Shown piece after piece: positions 21,960 through 32,514 of a stretch of DNA of 64,000 bases. The DNA comes from Hyphomicrobium sp. (GTDB lineage: Bacteria > Pseudomonadota > Alphaproteobacteria > Rhizobiales > Hyphomicrobiaceae): the NCBI GenBank assembly GCA_030148725.1, contig JASBSU010000031.1, positions 173,433-237,432 on the forward strand. Reading direction: 5' to 3'. Each line of letters begins with the position of its first letter. Position 1 is the stretch's first letter. Both the position numbers and the translations under genes were made by a program. The notes beneath the pieces are model-generated. The model was not told the DNA's origin. It ran no database searches and was given only the letters and a program-made list of their open reading frames with translations.

Positions 21960-22061
21960 TTGCGCACTCGCTTGGCCGCCATGGACATAGACGCCAAGGG
22001 CGCCCGGCGCGAACGCCAGCCTCAGCTCGCGCTTCGCTGAACTCGTGTCGCTCTAGAAATA

Positions 22062-24185
22062 CTACTTACCTTCCCGCCACCAAGCGAGGGAGACCAGCAT
22101 CAGCAACGCCGCGAGCGCACCGAGCCCGGTGAACATCGGCGTCAGTTTCACGCCGCGCGTCACGAAAGCCTGCCGGTCCTTGAGGCCGAGCCAGCCCGAG
22201 CCCGCGAGCACTTTCGCGCCCGACAGCATGGAAACACGCGGCACCGCCACCGACGACGGATCGGAGCGCGTCGCCGCCGCGGACGTGCTCATCCAGAACG
22301 CCCCACCTCCCGTCGCATCGACGATCGGCTGCAGCTTGGCGTCCGTTGCAGTCACCTCGCTCATCTCGATCGGATCGTCGATGCCGGCGTGCGCGACGGC
22401 AGTCAGTTCGCCTTCCGGCGCTGCCGTTTGCGCTTTGTAGAGACCGGGAATCTTCACATCGAGATTGGCGCGCCAGATACCATTGCCGGCAGGCTCGAGC
22501 GTCACTTGCGAGCTTTCGCCGCCTGGGCCGGAGATCGTCACCGGCGCGACCTTCTCCTCCATCGAGCGCCGTTCGAGCGTCAGGCGCAGGCCGCGTGCGG
22601 AGGCAGTAAGACGCTCCTCCTCGAGATCCGGCTCCTTCATCAGCCAGTGTGATAGGCGGCGCAGGAGATCGCTGTGCGGGCCGCCGCCCTCATAGCCACG
22701 CGCCCACAGCCACGCCTGATCGGAGGTGAGAAGAGCCACGCGGCCTTTGCCCTTGTGGTCGAGCACCAGCAGCGGCTCATTCTGCGCGCCATCCATCAGT
22801 GTGCGCCCGTGCTCCGGCTGCACTTCCACCTGCCGGAACCAGCGGCCCCACGTTGGCTGCGCGTCCTTGCTGCCGGAGCCCGTCAGACCCTGCGTCACGG
22901 GATGCTTGCGGCCATCATCGGTCAGCTTCGCCTTGAATGGCTCCGACAACACGCGGCCCGTCGGTACTGCCGGCAGCACAGGCGAGAGCGGCGTACGGAA
23001 CAGCGACAGGTTTCCGGCGTAGTCGTCGCCCGCCGCCACGAGCAGCGCGCCGCCATGCTCCTCCACATAGCGCGCGATGTTGTCGTAGTACGGCAGCTGC
23101 AACAGGCCGCGATGCTGGTAGCGGTCGAAGATGATCAGATCGAAGTCGTTGATCTTCTCCGAGAACAATTCACGCGTCGGGAATGCGATCAGCGACAGCT
23201 GGTTGATGGGCGTGCCGTCGTGCTTCTCCGGCGGCCGCAGAATGGTGAAGTGGACAAGATCGACGGCAGCGTCGGACTTCAAGAGGTTGCGCCACGTGCG
23301 CTCGCCGGCGTGCGGCTCCCCCGAGACGAGCAGCACGCGCAGGTTCTCGCGCACGCCTTCCGCGGCGATGACCGCGCGGTTGTTGGCCGGCGTCAGCTCG
23401 CCCGGAGCCGTATCGAGTTCGACCTCGAGAATGTTCTGCCCAGAATGCGGGAACGGCATCTCGATCTTGACCGGCTTGCCGACCATCGTGGAGATGCGCT
23501 CGTCGGGGCGTCCCTCGCGGCGCACCCTCAGCTCGATCGGCTGCAGGCCGCCGTCATTCTTGCCGGACTCACGTACCGCAACTTCGATTTCGCGCGACTG
23601 TCCGACGATGCCGTAGCGCGGTGCCGACAGCACTTCGATACGCCTGTCGAACTCGTCGGGAGCGCCAGTGATCAGCGCGTGCACCGGCGCATCGAAACCG
23701 AGCGCCGCCGCCGACTTCGGCACGTCGTGGACTTCGCCGTCGGTGATCATGATCACGCCGGCGAGCCGGTCGGGCGGCGTATCGGCGAGCGCCTTGTTGA
23801 GGTCGGAGAAAAGATGCGTCCCCGGCGATGTCGCATCGCCCGGACGCGAAGCGGGAATCCATTTCACCTGCAGGTTCGGGATTTTCCCGAGCTTGCCTTC
23901 GAGGTTCGCCTTCACGGCCGCCGTCTGCGCCTTGCGATCTCCGAGCGTCTGGCTGGCGCTCTCGTCGACGATCACGATGGCAACGTTCGCAAGGCTCTCG
24001 CGCTGCTCTTCGCGTAGCGTTGGGTTTGCCAGAGCCAACAGGACCGCTGCAATGGCAGCAGCACGCAGCAGGGCACCGCGCGAGCGGCGATAGATGAGGT
24101 AGCCGGTCAGCAGCAGCGCAAGCACGCCCGCGACCCAGAAGAACGGGCCTGGCAGCATGGGTGCGAAATCGATGGACCAGTTCAT
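22062..24185 (-). CDS. Large membrane-anchored vWA/glutamine-amidotransferase-like protein
   Basis: N-terminal TMs then VAIVIVDESASQTLGDRKAQT (vWA-like); follows DUF4159 gene. Confidence 0.7.
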   Translation of the reverse strand: MNWSIDFAPMLPGPFFWVAGVLALLLTGYLIYRRSRGALLRAAAIAAVLLALANPTLREEQRESLANVAIVIVDESASQTLGDRKAQTAAVKANLEGKLGKIPNLQVKWIPASRPGDATSPGTHLFSDLNKALADTPPDRLAGVIMITDGEVHDVPKSAAALGFDAPVHALITGAPDEFDRRIEVLSAPRYGIVGQSREIEVAVRESGKNDGGLQPIELRVRREGRPDERISTMVGKPVKIEMPFPHSGQNILEVELDTAPGELTPANNRAVIAAEGVRENLRVLLVSGEPHAGERTWRNLLKSDAAVDLVHFTILRPPEKHDGTPINQLSLIAFPTRELFSEKINDFDLIIFDRYQHRGLLQLPYYDNIARYVEEHGGALLVAAGDDYAGNLSLFRTPLSPVLPAVPTGRVLSEPFKAKLTDDGRKHPVTQGLTGSGSKDAQPTWGRWFRQVEVQPEHGRTLMDGAQNEPLLVLDHKGKGRVALLTSDQAWLWARGYEGGGPHSDLLRRLSHWLMKEPDLEEERLTASARGLRLTLERRSMEEKVAPVTISGPGGESSQVTLEPAGNGIWRANLDVKIPGLYKAQTAAPEGELTAVAHAGIDDPIEMSEVTATDAKLQPIVDATGGGAFWMSTSAAATRSDPSSVAVPRVSMLSGAKVLAGSGWLGLKDRQAFVTRGVKLTPMFTGLGALAALLMLVSLAWWREGK

Positions 24186-24195
24186 GCGCGCGCCC

Positions 24196-27081
24196 TCATT
24201 GCCCGAGCCGTTCGAGCAGTGCCGGGACATGCACCTGATCGGCTTTGTAGTTGCCGGTCAGTGCGTGCATGACGATGTTGATGCCCGTGCGAAACGCCAT
24301 CTCGCGCTGATCTTCGCCACCGCCGACGGTCGGGTAGATGGGACGACCGCCTTCATCGAGCGCCCATGCCGCGGCAAGATCGTTCGGCGTCACGATGATC
24401 GAGGTCACGCCGTCCGATACGCGCGCCCGGCGCGATTGGTCGGCGCCGGCATTGTCCAGCGCCTCGACCCACAGCTGACCACCGTCCCAGCGACCTGGGA
24501 AGTTGCGCAACAGGTAGAAGGCTTTCGTCAGGACGTGGTTTTCCGGCACGGGCTCCAGCCGCGGCACGTCGAGCTTGCCGATGATCCGCTGCAGTGCGCT
24601 CTCGCCGAGACCAGGCGTGCCGCCCGATACCCCGCGGCCATAGTCCTGCGTATCGAAAATGATGAGTCCGCCTTGCTTCATGTAGGCGTCGATCTTCGCC
24701 AGCGTCGCCTCGGGCAGCGGCTTGGCATCCTGCAGCACGGGCCAATACAACACCGGGTAGAACGAAATTTCGTCCGTCAGGATGTTGACACCCATCGGGC
24801 GTCCGGGCTCGACCGCGGTGCGCACCGAGAGCAGTCGGCCGAGACCGTCGAGCCCCATGCGGCTGATCTCATCGACGTTCTGATCTCCCGTCAAAACGTA
24901 GCCGAGCGTCACTTTGCTCGTCGCTTCCATCGCGCGCTCATCGGTCGCCTGCGTACTGCGCGCGCTCTCGCTCGCCGGCGCCGCGACGGACTGAGCTTCG
25001 GCGTGCGGAACGGCGACGAACATGGCGGCAGCCGCGCCCGCGAGGAACATTGCGAGCGCCGCCGGTGCGGTGCGCCGTGACGGACGCCGCAAACTGAATC
25101 CGCCCTGCAGGATCAGCACCGCGAAGATGTCCGCGAACAACAGAGCCAGCGCCGCCAGCAAGAGCCATGACTTCATCGGCTGGGCTGTCTCGCTCTCATA
25201 GCTCAGTCGCTCCGTTCCAAAAGGCAAAGCTGGCAGCGGTGCAAGCGTGCTCTTCGGCCCGAGCACGTTCACCGCATGCGGCGCACCGCCAGCTCCGTAA
25301 TAGCCAGGCGGATGATCGGGGCTCGGAACGAGGTCGCGAACCTTGGAAGCCGCTATTGGTTGTGCGGTCGGCGGCGGCGGCGTGAGCACGCCGAAGCCAT
25401 CGAGCGTTTGCAGCGGTGGCAGCACGGCGGGGGTATCGGGGGCGCCGGCTTCATTTGACCCGCCGCTTGTGCCGCCGTCACCGACGCCGGTGCCGAGCGC
25501 CGAGATACGTCGCAGCATTTCAACGAACAGTCCCGACAGCGGCAGGTTCGACCAGTCAGAGTTCGCGGTGACGTGGAACAGGATGATCTGGCCTTCGCCG
25601 AGCTTGCGTTCCGTAACGAGCGGCGTCCCGTCCTGCAGGCGCGCCCACACGTGCACGTCGGGCCCCAGCATGGCGGGATCGGCAAGCACCTGCCGGCTGA
25701 CGGTGATCTCAGGCGGCACCGGAGTGCCGGCGAAAAGACTCTGATCTTCGATGGCCGCCAACTTCTGCGGCGTCGACCACGACAGCGCGCCGCCCAGCGT
25801 ACGGCCACCGACGCGCAACGGCACCGGCAACAGATCGTCGCCGCCGTTCTCGAGGCGCGGACCGGCAAAGCGCACGAGCACGCCGCCCTTTTTCACCCAG
25901 TCCTCGACGTGCTTGGCCGCCTCGCCAGACAACGTGCCGATGTCCGCGAGCATCAGGACGCTGGCGTTCTGCGACAGCGCCTCTTGGATGCCTGCTGCGA
26001 GGTTGGACCCCTTGGGCTTGATGAGCTCCGCGTACGGCGTCAGAGCTTTCTCGATGTAATAGAGCGGTGCCAGAAGCGGTTGCGCCTGCTCCCGGCTCTC
26101 GCCCGAGATAAGCGCCACGCGATGCCACTGCGAGCGCTCGTCGATGAGGCTGACTGCGCCCGCAGAGCGCTCTCCGGCGACCTCCACGCGGCCCACCTGG
26201 TTGCGCAGCTCAAGTGGCAGCTCGAACGGCACTGTCAGCGCCGTCTCGCCCGCATTGAACTTGAAGGGCATCTCGGCAAGGCTCTGTCCGCGTGTCGAGA
26301 TGGCGTGCACGAAGCCGCTGCGACCGACACCCTCCGGACGCAAAACGCGCGCCTCGAGCTTGCCGCTCTCGCCGATGGCGGCGGAAAGGCCGAGCGGCTC
26401 GGAGGACCGTGCATCGGCAATAACGGCGAACGTCCCGCCTTCGGTCAGCCCGCGCAGCTTCTCAGCGAACGCGGCAGCTTTCCCGTTGTGATCGATATCG
26501 TCGCTCAGCCAGATGACACTGGTGCCGCCGCTGCTCCCGGCGAGCGCGGTTGCGAGCCCCGCTGATGCGCCATCGCGATCCGGCGCGAACGGCTGTGGTG
26601 TGAGCGCGGCTGCCGTGGAGCGCGCGTCCGACGGCGCCTCGATGCGGACGCTATGGCCTTTGCTCGTCGTGGCAGTCGGCACGATGACGACGGCGCGGTT
26701 CTGGCTTTCGGCTTCGGCAATGAGGCGGTCGATCATGCCTTGCCGCTCGCTCCAATGCGCTGCCGACGCCCAGCCGTTGTCGACGACGATGGCGACCGGT
26801 CCGGTACCTTTCAGCGCTGCATCACGCGACGGGTTGAGCACCGGCTCGGCGAGGGCGAAGATCAGCAGTGCCGCCGCCAGCAGGCGCAGCAGCGTCAGCC
26901 ACCACGGCGAGGCCGCGGGCGTCTTCTCCGGATTCTCCAGCCCGACAAGAATGCGCGTCGGCGGAAACGTCACCTTCTGCGGGCTCGGCGGTACCGTGCG
27001 CAGTAGCCAATAGATGACCGGCAGCGTGACGAGCGCAGCGAGGAGCCAGGGATTGAGGAACGCCAGCGCGCCGAAGCTCAT
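24196..27081 (-). CDS. BatA-like N-terminal / DUF4159 C-terminal membrane protein
   Basis: MSFGALAFLNPWLLAALVTLPVIYWLLRTVPPSP (BatA N-term); C-term ISRMGLDGLGRLLSVRTAVEPGRPMGVNILTDEISFYPVLYWPV (DUF4159). Confidence 0.85.
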   Translation of the reverse strand: MSFGALAFLNPWLLAALVTLPVIYWLLRTVPPSPQKVTFPPTRILVGLENPEKTPAASPWWLTLLRLLAAALLIFALAEPVLNPSRDAALKGTGPVAIVVDNGWASAAHWSERQGMIDRLIAEAESQNRAVVIVPTATTSKGHSVRIEAPSDARSTAAALTPQPFAPDRDGASAGLATALAGSSGGTSVIWLSDDIDHNGKAAAFAEKLRGLTEGGTFAVIADARSSEPLGLSAAIGESGKLEARVLRPEGVGRSGFVHAISTRGQSLAEMPFKFNAGETALTVPFELPLELRNQVGRVEVAGERSAGAVSLIDERSQWHRVALISGESREQAQPLLAPLYYIEKALTPYAELIKPKGSNLAAGIQEALSQNASVLMLADIGTLSGEAAKHVEDWVKKGGVLVRFAGPRLENGGDDLLPVPLRVGGRTLGGALSWSTPQKLAAIEDQSLFAGTPVPPEITVSRQVLADPAMLGPDVHVWARLQDGTPLVTERKLGEGQIILFHVTANSDWSNLPLSGLFVEMLRRISALGTGVGDGGTSGGSNEAGAPDTPAVLPPLQTLDGFGVLTPPPPTAQPIAASKVRDLVPSPDHPPGYYGAGGAPHAVNVLGPKSTLAPLPALPFGTERLSYESETAQPMKSWLLLAALALLFADIFAVLILQGGFSLRRPSRRTAPAALAMFLAGAAAAMFVAVPHAEAQSVAAPASESARSTQATDERAMEATSKVTLGYVLTGDQNVDEISRMGLDGLGRLLSVRTAVEPGRPMGVNILTDEISFYPVLYWPVLQDAKPLPEATLAKIDAYMKQGGLIIFDTQDYGRGVSGGTPGLGESALQRIIGKLDVPRLEPVPENHVLTKAFYLLRNFPGRWDGGQLWVEALDNAGADQSRRARVSDGVTSIIVTPNDLAAAWALDEGGRPIYPTVGGGEDQREMAFRTGINIVMHALTGNYKADQVHVPALLERLGQ

Positions 27082-28043
27082 CGTCTCGCCTCGGTCTGGG
27101 GAGCACTTTCCTCAGCCTGCCAGCGCCGATCGCCGGGACCACCCTGCATACGCATGATGATCGACAGCAGCGGCTCAGCCGGCGAGCGGTCGGTGTGATG
27201 CACCAGGAACGACCAGCCCAGTCGGCGTGTCAGCTCGGCCACCTCGGCCCGATGCGCAGCCATCCGGTCCTTGTATTCCGCACGCAGGCTCTGCACGCGA
27301 TCGGCGACCCAACGCTGGCCGCCATTCGGACTGAGGAACTCGGTGCGCCCCTCATACGGCAATGTCTCTTCGGCAGGATCGACGATCTGGATGAGATGAC
27401 CGACCGCACCGTCAGCCGCCAAGGCCTCGATGTGCGCGCGCGTCTTTTCGATCGGATCGAGAAAGTCGCCGACGATGATCGCGCCGGAGAAGCGCGCCAG
27501 TTGCACCTTCGGCGGCTGCGAAGCTTCGAGGGATTTGCTTTCGTTCGCGAGAACGGCCTCGGCCATGCGCGTTGTCGCCTTGCGGCTGGCCGTCGGCGCC
27601 GTCAATCCGAGCCAAGCGACGCGTTCGCCGCCGCGTACCAGCAGTTCTGCCGCCGCGAGAGTTATGATGAGGGCACGGTCGCGCTTCGTCGTCGGCGTCA
27701 GATGGCTGCGGAAATTCATCGACTGCGAGAGATCCGACCACATCCAGACGGTGTGTGCCGCTTCCCATTCGCGTTCGCGCACGAAGAGATGGTCAGAACT
27801 GGCCGAGCGTCGCCAGTCGATCTGGCGCAGCGTGTCGCTCGCTTGGAACTGGCGGAACTGCCAGAACGTCTCGCCAGGTCCCGAGCGGCGACGCCCGTGC
27901 AGGCCGTGCGCCACGGTCTGCGCGATGCGCTGTGCGTCGACGAGAATTTCCGGCAGTCGGTCAGCCAGCCCGTGCGCTTCGCGTTCGAGCGCCAGTACCC
28001 CTGAGACGGCTGAACCCTGTCGCGAATTGGCGACGTTCGCCAT
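27078..28043 (-). CDS. DUF58 domain-containing protein
   Basis: GRRRSGPGETFWQFRQFQASDTLRQIDWRRSASSDHLFVREREWE. Confidence 0.92.
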   Translation of the reverse strand: MANVANSRQGSAVSGVLALEREAHGLADRLPEILVDAQRIAQTVAHGLHGRRRSGPGETFWQFRQFQASDTLRQIDWRRSASSDHLFVREREWEAAHTVWMWSDLSQSMNFRSHLTPTTKRDRALIITLAAAELLVRGGERVAWLGLTAPTASRKATTRMAEAVLANESKSLEASQPPKVQLARFSGAIIVGDFLDPIEKTRAHIEALAADGAVGHLIQIVDPAEETLPYEGRTEFLSPNGGQRWVADRVQSLRAEYKDRMAAHRAEVAELTRRLGWSFLVHHTDRSPAEPLLSIIMRMQGGPGDRRWQAEESAPQTEARR

Positions 28044-28046
28044 TCC

Positions 28047-29045
28047 TTACTCCACCGCCGCAACGAGGCGCGCGATGATGGCGCTGAGATCCTGTCCCTC
28101 CGCACGCGCCGAGAACGTCAGCGCCATGCGGTGCTTCAGGATCGGCTCGGCAAGAGCCAGCACGTCGTCGACGGATGGCGCGAGGCGACCATCGATCAGT
28201 GCCTTGGCGCGAACGGCGAGCATCAGCGACTGGCTGGCGCGTGGGCCTGGGCCCCAGGCGACATAGCGGTCCGTGTCTTCGTTGGCGCCCGTACCGGGAC
28301 GTGCCGAGCGCACCAGTTTCAGAATGGCGTCGACGACCTTGTCGGGAACCGGGATCTGACGCACCAAGCGTTGGATGCTCATCAGCTCCGGCCCGTTGAG
28401 CACCGCTTCGAGGTGCCGCTCGTCGGTGCCCGTCGTCGCGAACAGCATGCGCCGCTCTGCCAGCACGTCCGGATAGGTCACGTCGATCTGCAGCAGGAAC
28501 CGGTCGAGCTGCGCCTCGGGGAGGGGATACGTGCCTTCGTGCTCCAGCGGGTTCTGCGTCGCGAGCACGTGGAAAGGCGAGGGGATGTCGTGCCGCACGC
28601 CGGCAACCGTAACGTGATGCTCCTGCATCGCCTGCAGAAGCGCCGACTGCGTGCGCGGCGAGGCGCGGTTGATCTCGTCGGCCATCAGCAACTGCGTGAA
28701 GATTGGACCCTTCACGAGACGGAACGAGCGAGACTTGCCAGGAATGTCTTCCAGAACCTCCGAGCCGATGATGTCGGACGGCATGAGGTCGGGCGTAAAC
28801 TGCACGCGCTTGGCGTCGAGCCCGAGAACCTTCCCGAGCGTTTCGACGAGCAGCGTCTTGGCAAGACCCGGAACGCCGATCAGCAGCGCGTGTCCGCCCG
28901 ACAGGATGGTGATGAGCGTGCGCTCGATGACCACGTCCTGGCCGAAGATGACCGAGGCGGCCGCCTTGTGCGCCCGCTGCACCCGTTCGGCTGCTGCCTC
29001 GAGGCGCGGGACGATGTCGGCTTGGGTATCGATGACGGTGCTCAT
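28047..29045 (-). CDS. MoxR family AAA+ ATPase
   Basis: GHALLIGVPGLAKTLLVETLGKVLGLDAKRVQFTPDLMPSDIIG; LMADEINRASPRTQSALLQAMQEHHVTV. Confidence 0.96.
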   Translation of the reverse strand: MSTVIDTQADIVPRLEAAAERVQRAHKAAASVIFGQDVVIERTLITILSGGHALLIGVPGLAKTLLVETLGKVLGLDAKRVQFTPDLMPSDIIGSEVLEDIPGKSRSFRLVKGPIFTQLLMADEINRASPRTQSALLQAMQEHHVTVAGVRHDIPSPFHVLATQNPLEHEGTYPLPEAQLDRFLLQIDVTYPDVLAERRMLFATTGTDERHLEAVLNGPELMSIQRLVRQIPVPDKVVDAILKLVRSARPGTGANEDTDRYVAWGPGPRASQSLMLAVRAKALIDGRLAPSVDDVLALAEPILKHRMALTFSARAEGQDLSAIIARLVAAVE

Positions 29046-29229
29046 GTTGAATGCGGCTCGCTTGTCGTTATAGGGGCGTTGTTCGGGAAGCGCCTAAGCC
29101 AGCTTAACGAAGATAATAGAGTGGACGATCCAAGGCGGCATGGGCTGGGTCAAGTGAATGTTACGTTAGATTGGGGGTAAGGAGTGTCACACGCCTTTGG
29201 CTAGGCGTAAGTGGCGCCGGACGAGCAAT

Positions 29230-29832
29230 ATGGACGATAGAAAGGTGGAAAAGTTGGCCGATCTCGGACGGCTACAGCAGAATGCCAATGCCGGCGGCGG
29301 GCGAAGCCCCGCGCCCGTGGAAAGCTGGAACCCGCCCTACTGCGGCGACATCGGCCTCAAAATCCTCCGCGATGGCACATGGCTTTATCAGGGGAGCCCG
29401 ATCGGCCGACCAGCCCTCGTCAAGCTTTTCGCTGGCGTGTTGCGCAAGGACGAGGACGGCCGCACCTATCTCGTAACGCCGGCGGAGAAGGTGGATGTCG
29501 ACGTCGAGGATGCCCCGCTGCTCGCCGTCGAGATGGAGGTAAAGGGCTCCGGCGCCGAGCAGCAGCTCGTGTTTCGCACCAACGTCGATGACGTTGTGGC
29601 CTGCGGCCCTGATCATCCGCTTCGCTTTGCCGAGCAACCGCCCGGCGGAGGCTTCAAACCATACGTGCTCGTGCGTGGGCGCCTGGAAGCGCTGCTGACA
29701 CGCGCGCTCGTGCACGACCTCGTTGCGCTGGCGGTCGACGAGCCGCACGAAAGCATTCCTGCGACAGGCATCTGGAGCGGCGGCGCCTTCTTCCCGCTCT
29801 CGCCTGGACTTGCCGGCCCTAGTGCACCTTGA
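29230..29832 (+). CDS. DUF1285 domain-containing protein
   Basis: WNPPYCGDIGLKILRDGTWLYQGSPIGRPALVKLFAGVLRKDEDGRTYLVTPAEKV. Confidence 0.88.
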   Translation: MDDRKVEKLADLGRLQQNANAGGGRSPAPVESWNPPYCGDIGLKILRDGTWLYQGSPIGRPALVKLFAGVLRKDEDGRTYLVTPAEKVDVDVEDAPLLAVEMEVKGSGAEQQLVFRTNVDDVVACGPDHPLRFAEQPPGGGFKPYVLVRGRLEALLTRALVHDLVALAVDEPHESIPATGIWSGGAFFPLSPGLAGPSAP

Positions 29833-30088
29833 GCTCGGCAGCGACGAGCCGAACCTCGGCGGGCGTCAGCAGCTTGCTGTGGGCGACTGTCACCTTGAAC
29901 AATTTGCCCTCCAGCTTCGCGACCCAGAAGTCGAGAAAGCCCGTCAGTTTTGGAAATCGCGGGTGAAGGTCGTAGTCCTGCCAGATATAGCTTTGCAGCA
30001 GGGCCGGATGATCCGGCAATCGATAGAGGATTTCGGCCGTCGTGAGGCTGTAGCCTTTGAGTAGCGATGCGAATTCAGGCTCGTGCAT
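29819..30088 (-). CDS. Usg family protein
   Basis: LLKGYSLTTAEILYRLPDHPALLQSYIWQDYDLHPRFPKLTGFLDFWVAKLEGKL. Confidence 0.88.
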   Translation of the reverse strand: MHEPEFASLLKGYSLTTAEILYRLPDHPALLQSYIWQDYDLHPRFPKLTGFLDFWVAKLEGKLFKVTVAHSKLLTPAEVRLVAAELKVH

Positions 30089-30276
30089 GTCTCCTGTCCC
30101 CCGAGTTGTCTACTGTTCCCCGGACTCAAGACCTCCGATGATAAGGCAGGGAATGCCCCTGACAACGAAATTGTTCCGAAAAATGAGTGCGTTAGCAGCC
30201 CATTCAGTTGATTGCTGATAAGCGCTGAGAAATTGCGCAACGGACCCACCAATCCGCTTCGCGTCTAGGCAGAACA

Positions 30277-30915
30277 ATGCTTGAAACCGCGCTGACGAGC
30301 TTCACGACGTTCTTCGCGACCATCGGGCCGATCGAGGCGGCGGTGCTGTTCGCAACGCTGACGCCGAAGATGCAGCGTGCTGAGCGTGCTGCCATTGCCA
30401 TCCGCGCCACCGCGATCGCCGGAGTGCTGTTGCTCATCTTCACGTTGTTCGGTCAGCCGCTGCTCGATGAGCTCGGCGTCAGCATCGCGGCGTTGCAGGT
30501 GGCGGGCGGCATCATCCTTCTATTGATTGCGCTCGACATGGTGTTCGCGAAGCCGACCAGCGCCTTCAAGCTCACGCAGCCGGAGGACGAGGAAGCGCAC
30601 ACCAAGGACGACATCGCAGTCTTTCCGCTGGCGATGCCGCTTCTGGCGGGCCCTGGCGCGATGAGTGCTGGAATTCTTCTGGCATCCAACGCTGACGGCA
30701 ACCCGCTGCTGCTCGCGACTACGGTCGGCGCGCTCCTCGCCGTGATGCTCATCACGCTGGGACTGCTACTGCTATCGCATCAGATCAACAGCATGATCGG
30801 CATCACCGCGCAGCGCGTGCTCATGCGCGTCTTCGGCATTCTGCTCTCGGGGATCGCGATGCAGTCGGTGTTCAACGGCATCGGCGCCGGCGGGATTCTC
30901 CGGGTCGCCGCCTGA
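30277..30915 (+). CDS. MarC family membrane protein
   Basis: Six-TM pattern with FPLAMPLLAGPGAMSAGILL. Confidence 0.92.
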   Translation: MLETALTSFTTFFATIGPIEAAVLFATLTPKMQRAERAAIAIRATAIAGVLLLIFTLFGQPLLDELGVSIAALQVAGGIILLLIALDMVFAKPTSAFKLTQPEDEEAHTKDDIAVFPLAMPLLAGPGAMSAGILLASNADGNPLLLATTVGALLAVMLITLGLLLLSHQINSMIGITAQRVLMRVFGILLSGIAMQSVFNGIGAGGILRVAA

Positions 30916-31004
30916 CAACCAATTCGGCACAGCGGTTAGGGCGCCATTAACCAAGCGGGGTCACTATCGGGGCCAGTCGCGTTAGTTGAGAGGCGTCTCC
31001 CCCA

Positions 31005-31373
31005 ATGTACGTGTCCCCCAAGTGCTCGCGTTCAGCGAATACGCGTACCGGCCATCGTACGGCCGGCAGAGGAGCGTCGCGCGCCCGCGTGGCGCTCCTC
31101 CTTTCGCTCGCAGCCGCTTCGCTCGGTGGCTGCGGTACGGCCGCCCCGCTGCCCAACAGCGGGTTGGTCAGCGCGTTCGTCTCTTCGCAGCCGCCGCATT
31201 TGCGGCCGCCTGTCGAGATCGAGGATGACGGGCTAGAGGCTCAGCGGCCTCCGCCCGCGCGCATGTTCCAGCGTGAGGACGATCCGACCCAGCCGTTCAG
31301 TCCGAATTACGGCGAGGTGCCTCTGCCGGAGCATCAGGATGCCGCCGAGGACGCTCCGCGTTCTCCGGCTTGA
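31005..31373 (+). CDS. Putative small lipoprotein
   Basis: VALLLSLAAASLGGCGTAAPLPNSG lipobox. Confidence 0.55.
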   Translation: MYVSPKCSRSANTRTGHRTAGRGASRARVALLLSLAAASLGGCGTAAPLPNSGLVSAFVSSQPPHLRPPVEIEDDGLEAQRPPPARMFQREDDPTQPFSPNYGEVPLPEHQDAAEDAPRSPA

Positions 31374-31425
31374 GAAATATCCGCGGCGGCTCCCATATCT
31401 ATGTGAGCCGCCGCGGAGACAGACC

Positions 31426-31764
31426 ATGCATCACATCATCGTCCAAGTCGCTTTGAGCCTTTTGATCGGCTCGGCGTTTGCAGCGTATGCGGCCTCGCCC
31501 AACGCGCGGCCCGGTGCTGCGCCTTACGCGAGCGATGCGCACCGGGCAGGCCCCGGCGGCACCTACGGCGGCCTCAAAAAGTATCCCTCGCCGCCCATGC
31601 GCGGCGCTGGCGATGTCCGCGATCGGGATAGAAAAGAGCCCTACAACTACCGGTACTACAGCGACACCAATCGCTCCCCAGGGTCGTGCCGCCGGTATGC
31701 TCAGCGCGCCATCGCCACCAAGAATGCCAACTGGTGGACGCGCTACCGCGCTTGTCTCCAGTAA
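31426..31764 (+). CDS. Small secreted protein with C-x5-R-A-x8-W-x-R-Y-x-A-C C-terminal motif (copy 1)
   Basis: Signal peptide; C-term CRRYAQRAIATKNANWWTRYRAC. Confidence 0.7.
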   Translation: MHHIIVQVALSLLIGSAFAAYAASPNARPGAAPYASDAHRAGPGGTYGGLKKYPSPPMRGAGDVRDRDRKEPYNYRYYSDTNRSPGSCRRYAQRAIATKNANWWTRYRACLQ

Positions 31765-31882
31765 GATTTTGCAGCGGCCGTCGTGTCGCGCGGGCTGGAG
31801 CTCCCGCCATGCCGCTCCATATAGTAAACCAGTAGTGAACGGCGCTTGGCTGACCATTTTCTCGATCCGGGGGAGAGCAAAT

Positions 31883-32368
31883 ATGCGATCGCTGACCGTC
31901 ACCGCAGCAACCTTGGCCATGTGCGCTCTTGGCCTTCCCTCGGCCCAAGCTCTTCCATTGAGCCAGAACCATGCTGCGTCGAGATCGGGCGTCGTTCTGG
32001 TGGCGCAAAAGACGCCGGAAGACGATAGCGGCGCCAAGAGCAAGTCGAAGCGCGCAGCAAAGCAGCGCGGCAGTTCGAAGACGGCCGCCCAGGACACCAA
32101 GGAGGACACCAGGGATGCAGCCCTCCAAGGTTCGCGCGCGCCGGGCACCAGCATTCAGATGAGCCCGCGCGGGGGCTATTTGTATGGACCGAGCTTCAAC
32201 GGCGCATACACGCCGCCGGGCGGTTACAGCATGAACGGCTATCCGGTCCGCTACGCTGACGAACCGTCGGCGGCCCAGGCTGAATGCGCCCCGCTTCGTC
32301 GCCGTGCCATGTCGAGCGGTCAGCGGTCTGCGTGGGATCGCTACTACGCCTGCATGCGGGAAGACTGA
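31883..32368 (+). CDS. Small secreted protein, same C-terminal motif (copy 2)
   Basis: Signal peptide MRSLTVTAATLAMCALGLPSAQA; C-term CAPLRRRAMSSGQRSAWDRYYAC. Confidence 0.7.
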   Translation: MRSLTVTAATLAMCALGLPSAQALPLSQNHAASRSGVVLVAQKTPEDDSGAKSKSKRAAKQRGSSKTAAQDTKEDTRDAALQGSRAPGTSIQMSPRGGYLYGPSFNGAYTPPGGYSMNGYPVRYADEPSAAQAECAPLRRRAMSSGQRSAWDRYYACMRED

Positions 32369-32514
32369 TCGGCGCAGCAAGGCTGATCGCCTTGACCGGA
32401 ACTGCCGGCACTCACATATAGTTAATGCTTTCCGTACGCCGGTTTTCCCGCACCCGTCGGCGCGGTTGAAGCGACGCCCCGGAGGCTCACCAGAGTCCGA
32501 GGAGTACATCCGAT

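Noticed and set aside
22674-24017. 447-aa plus-strand ORF
   Set aside because: Antisense to the 722-aa membrane protein gene; Arg/His-rich composition typical of shadow ORFs.
25573-26565. 330-aa plus-strand ORF
   Set aside because: Antisense to the DUF4159 gene, no recognisable motifs.
28131-29180. 349-aa plus-strand ORF
   Set aside because: Antisense shadow of the MoxR ATPase gene.
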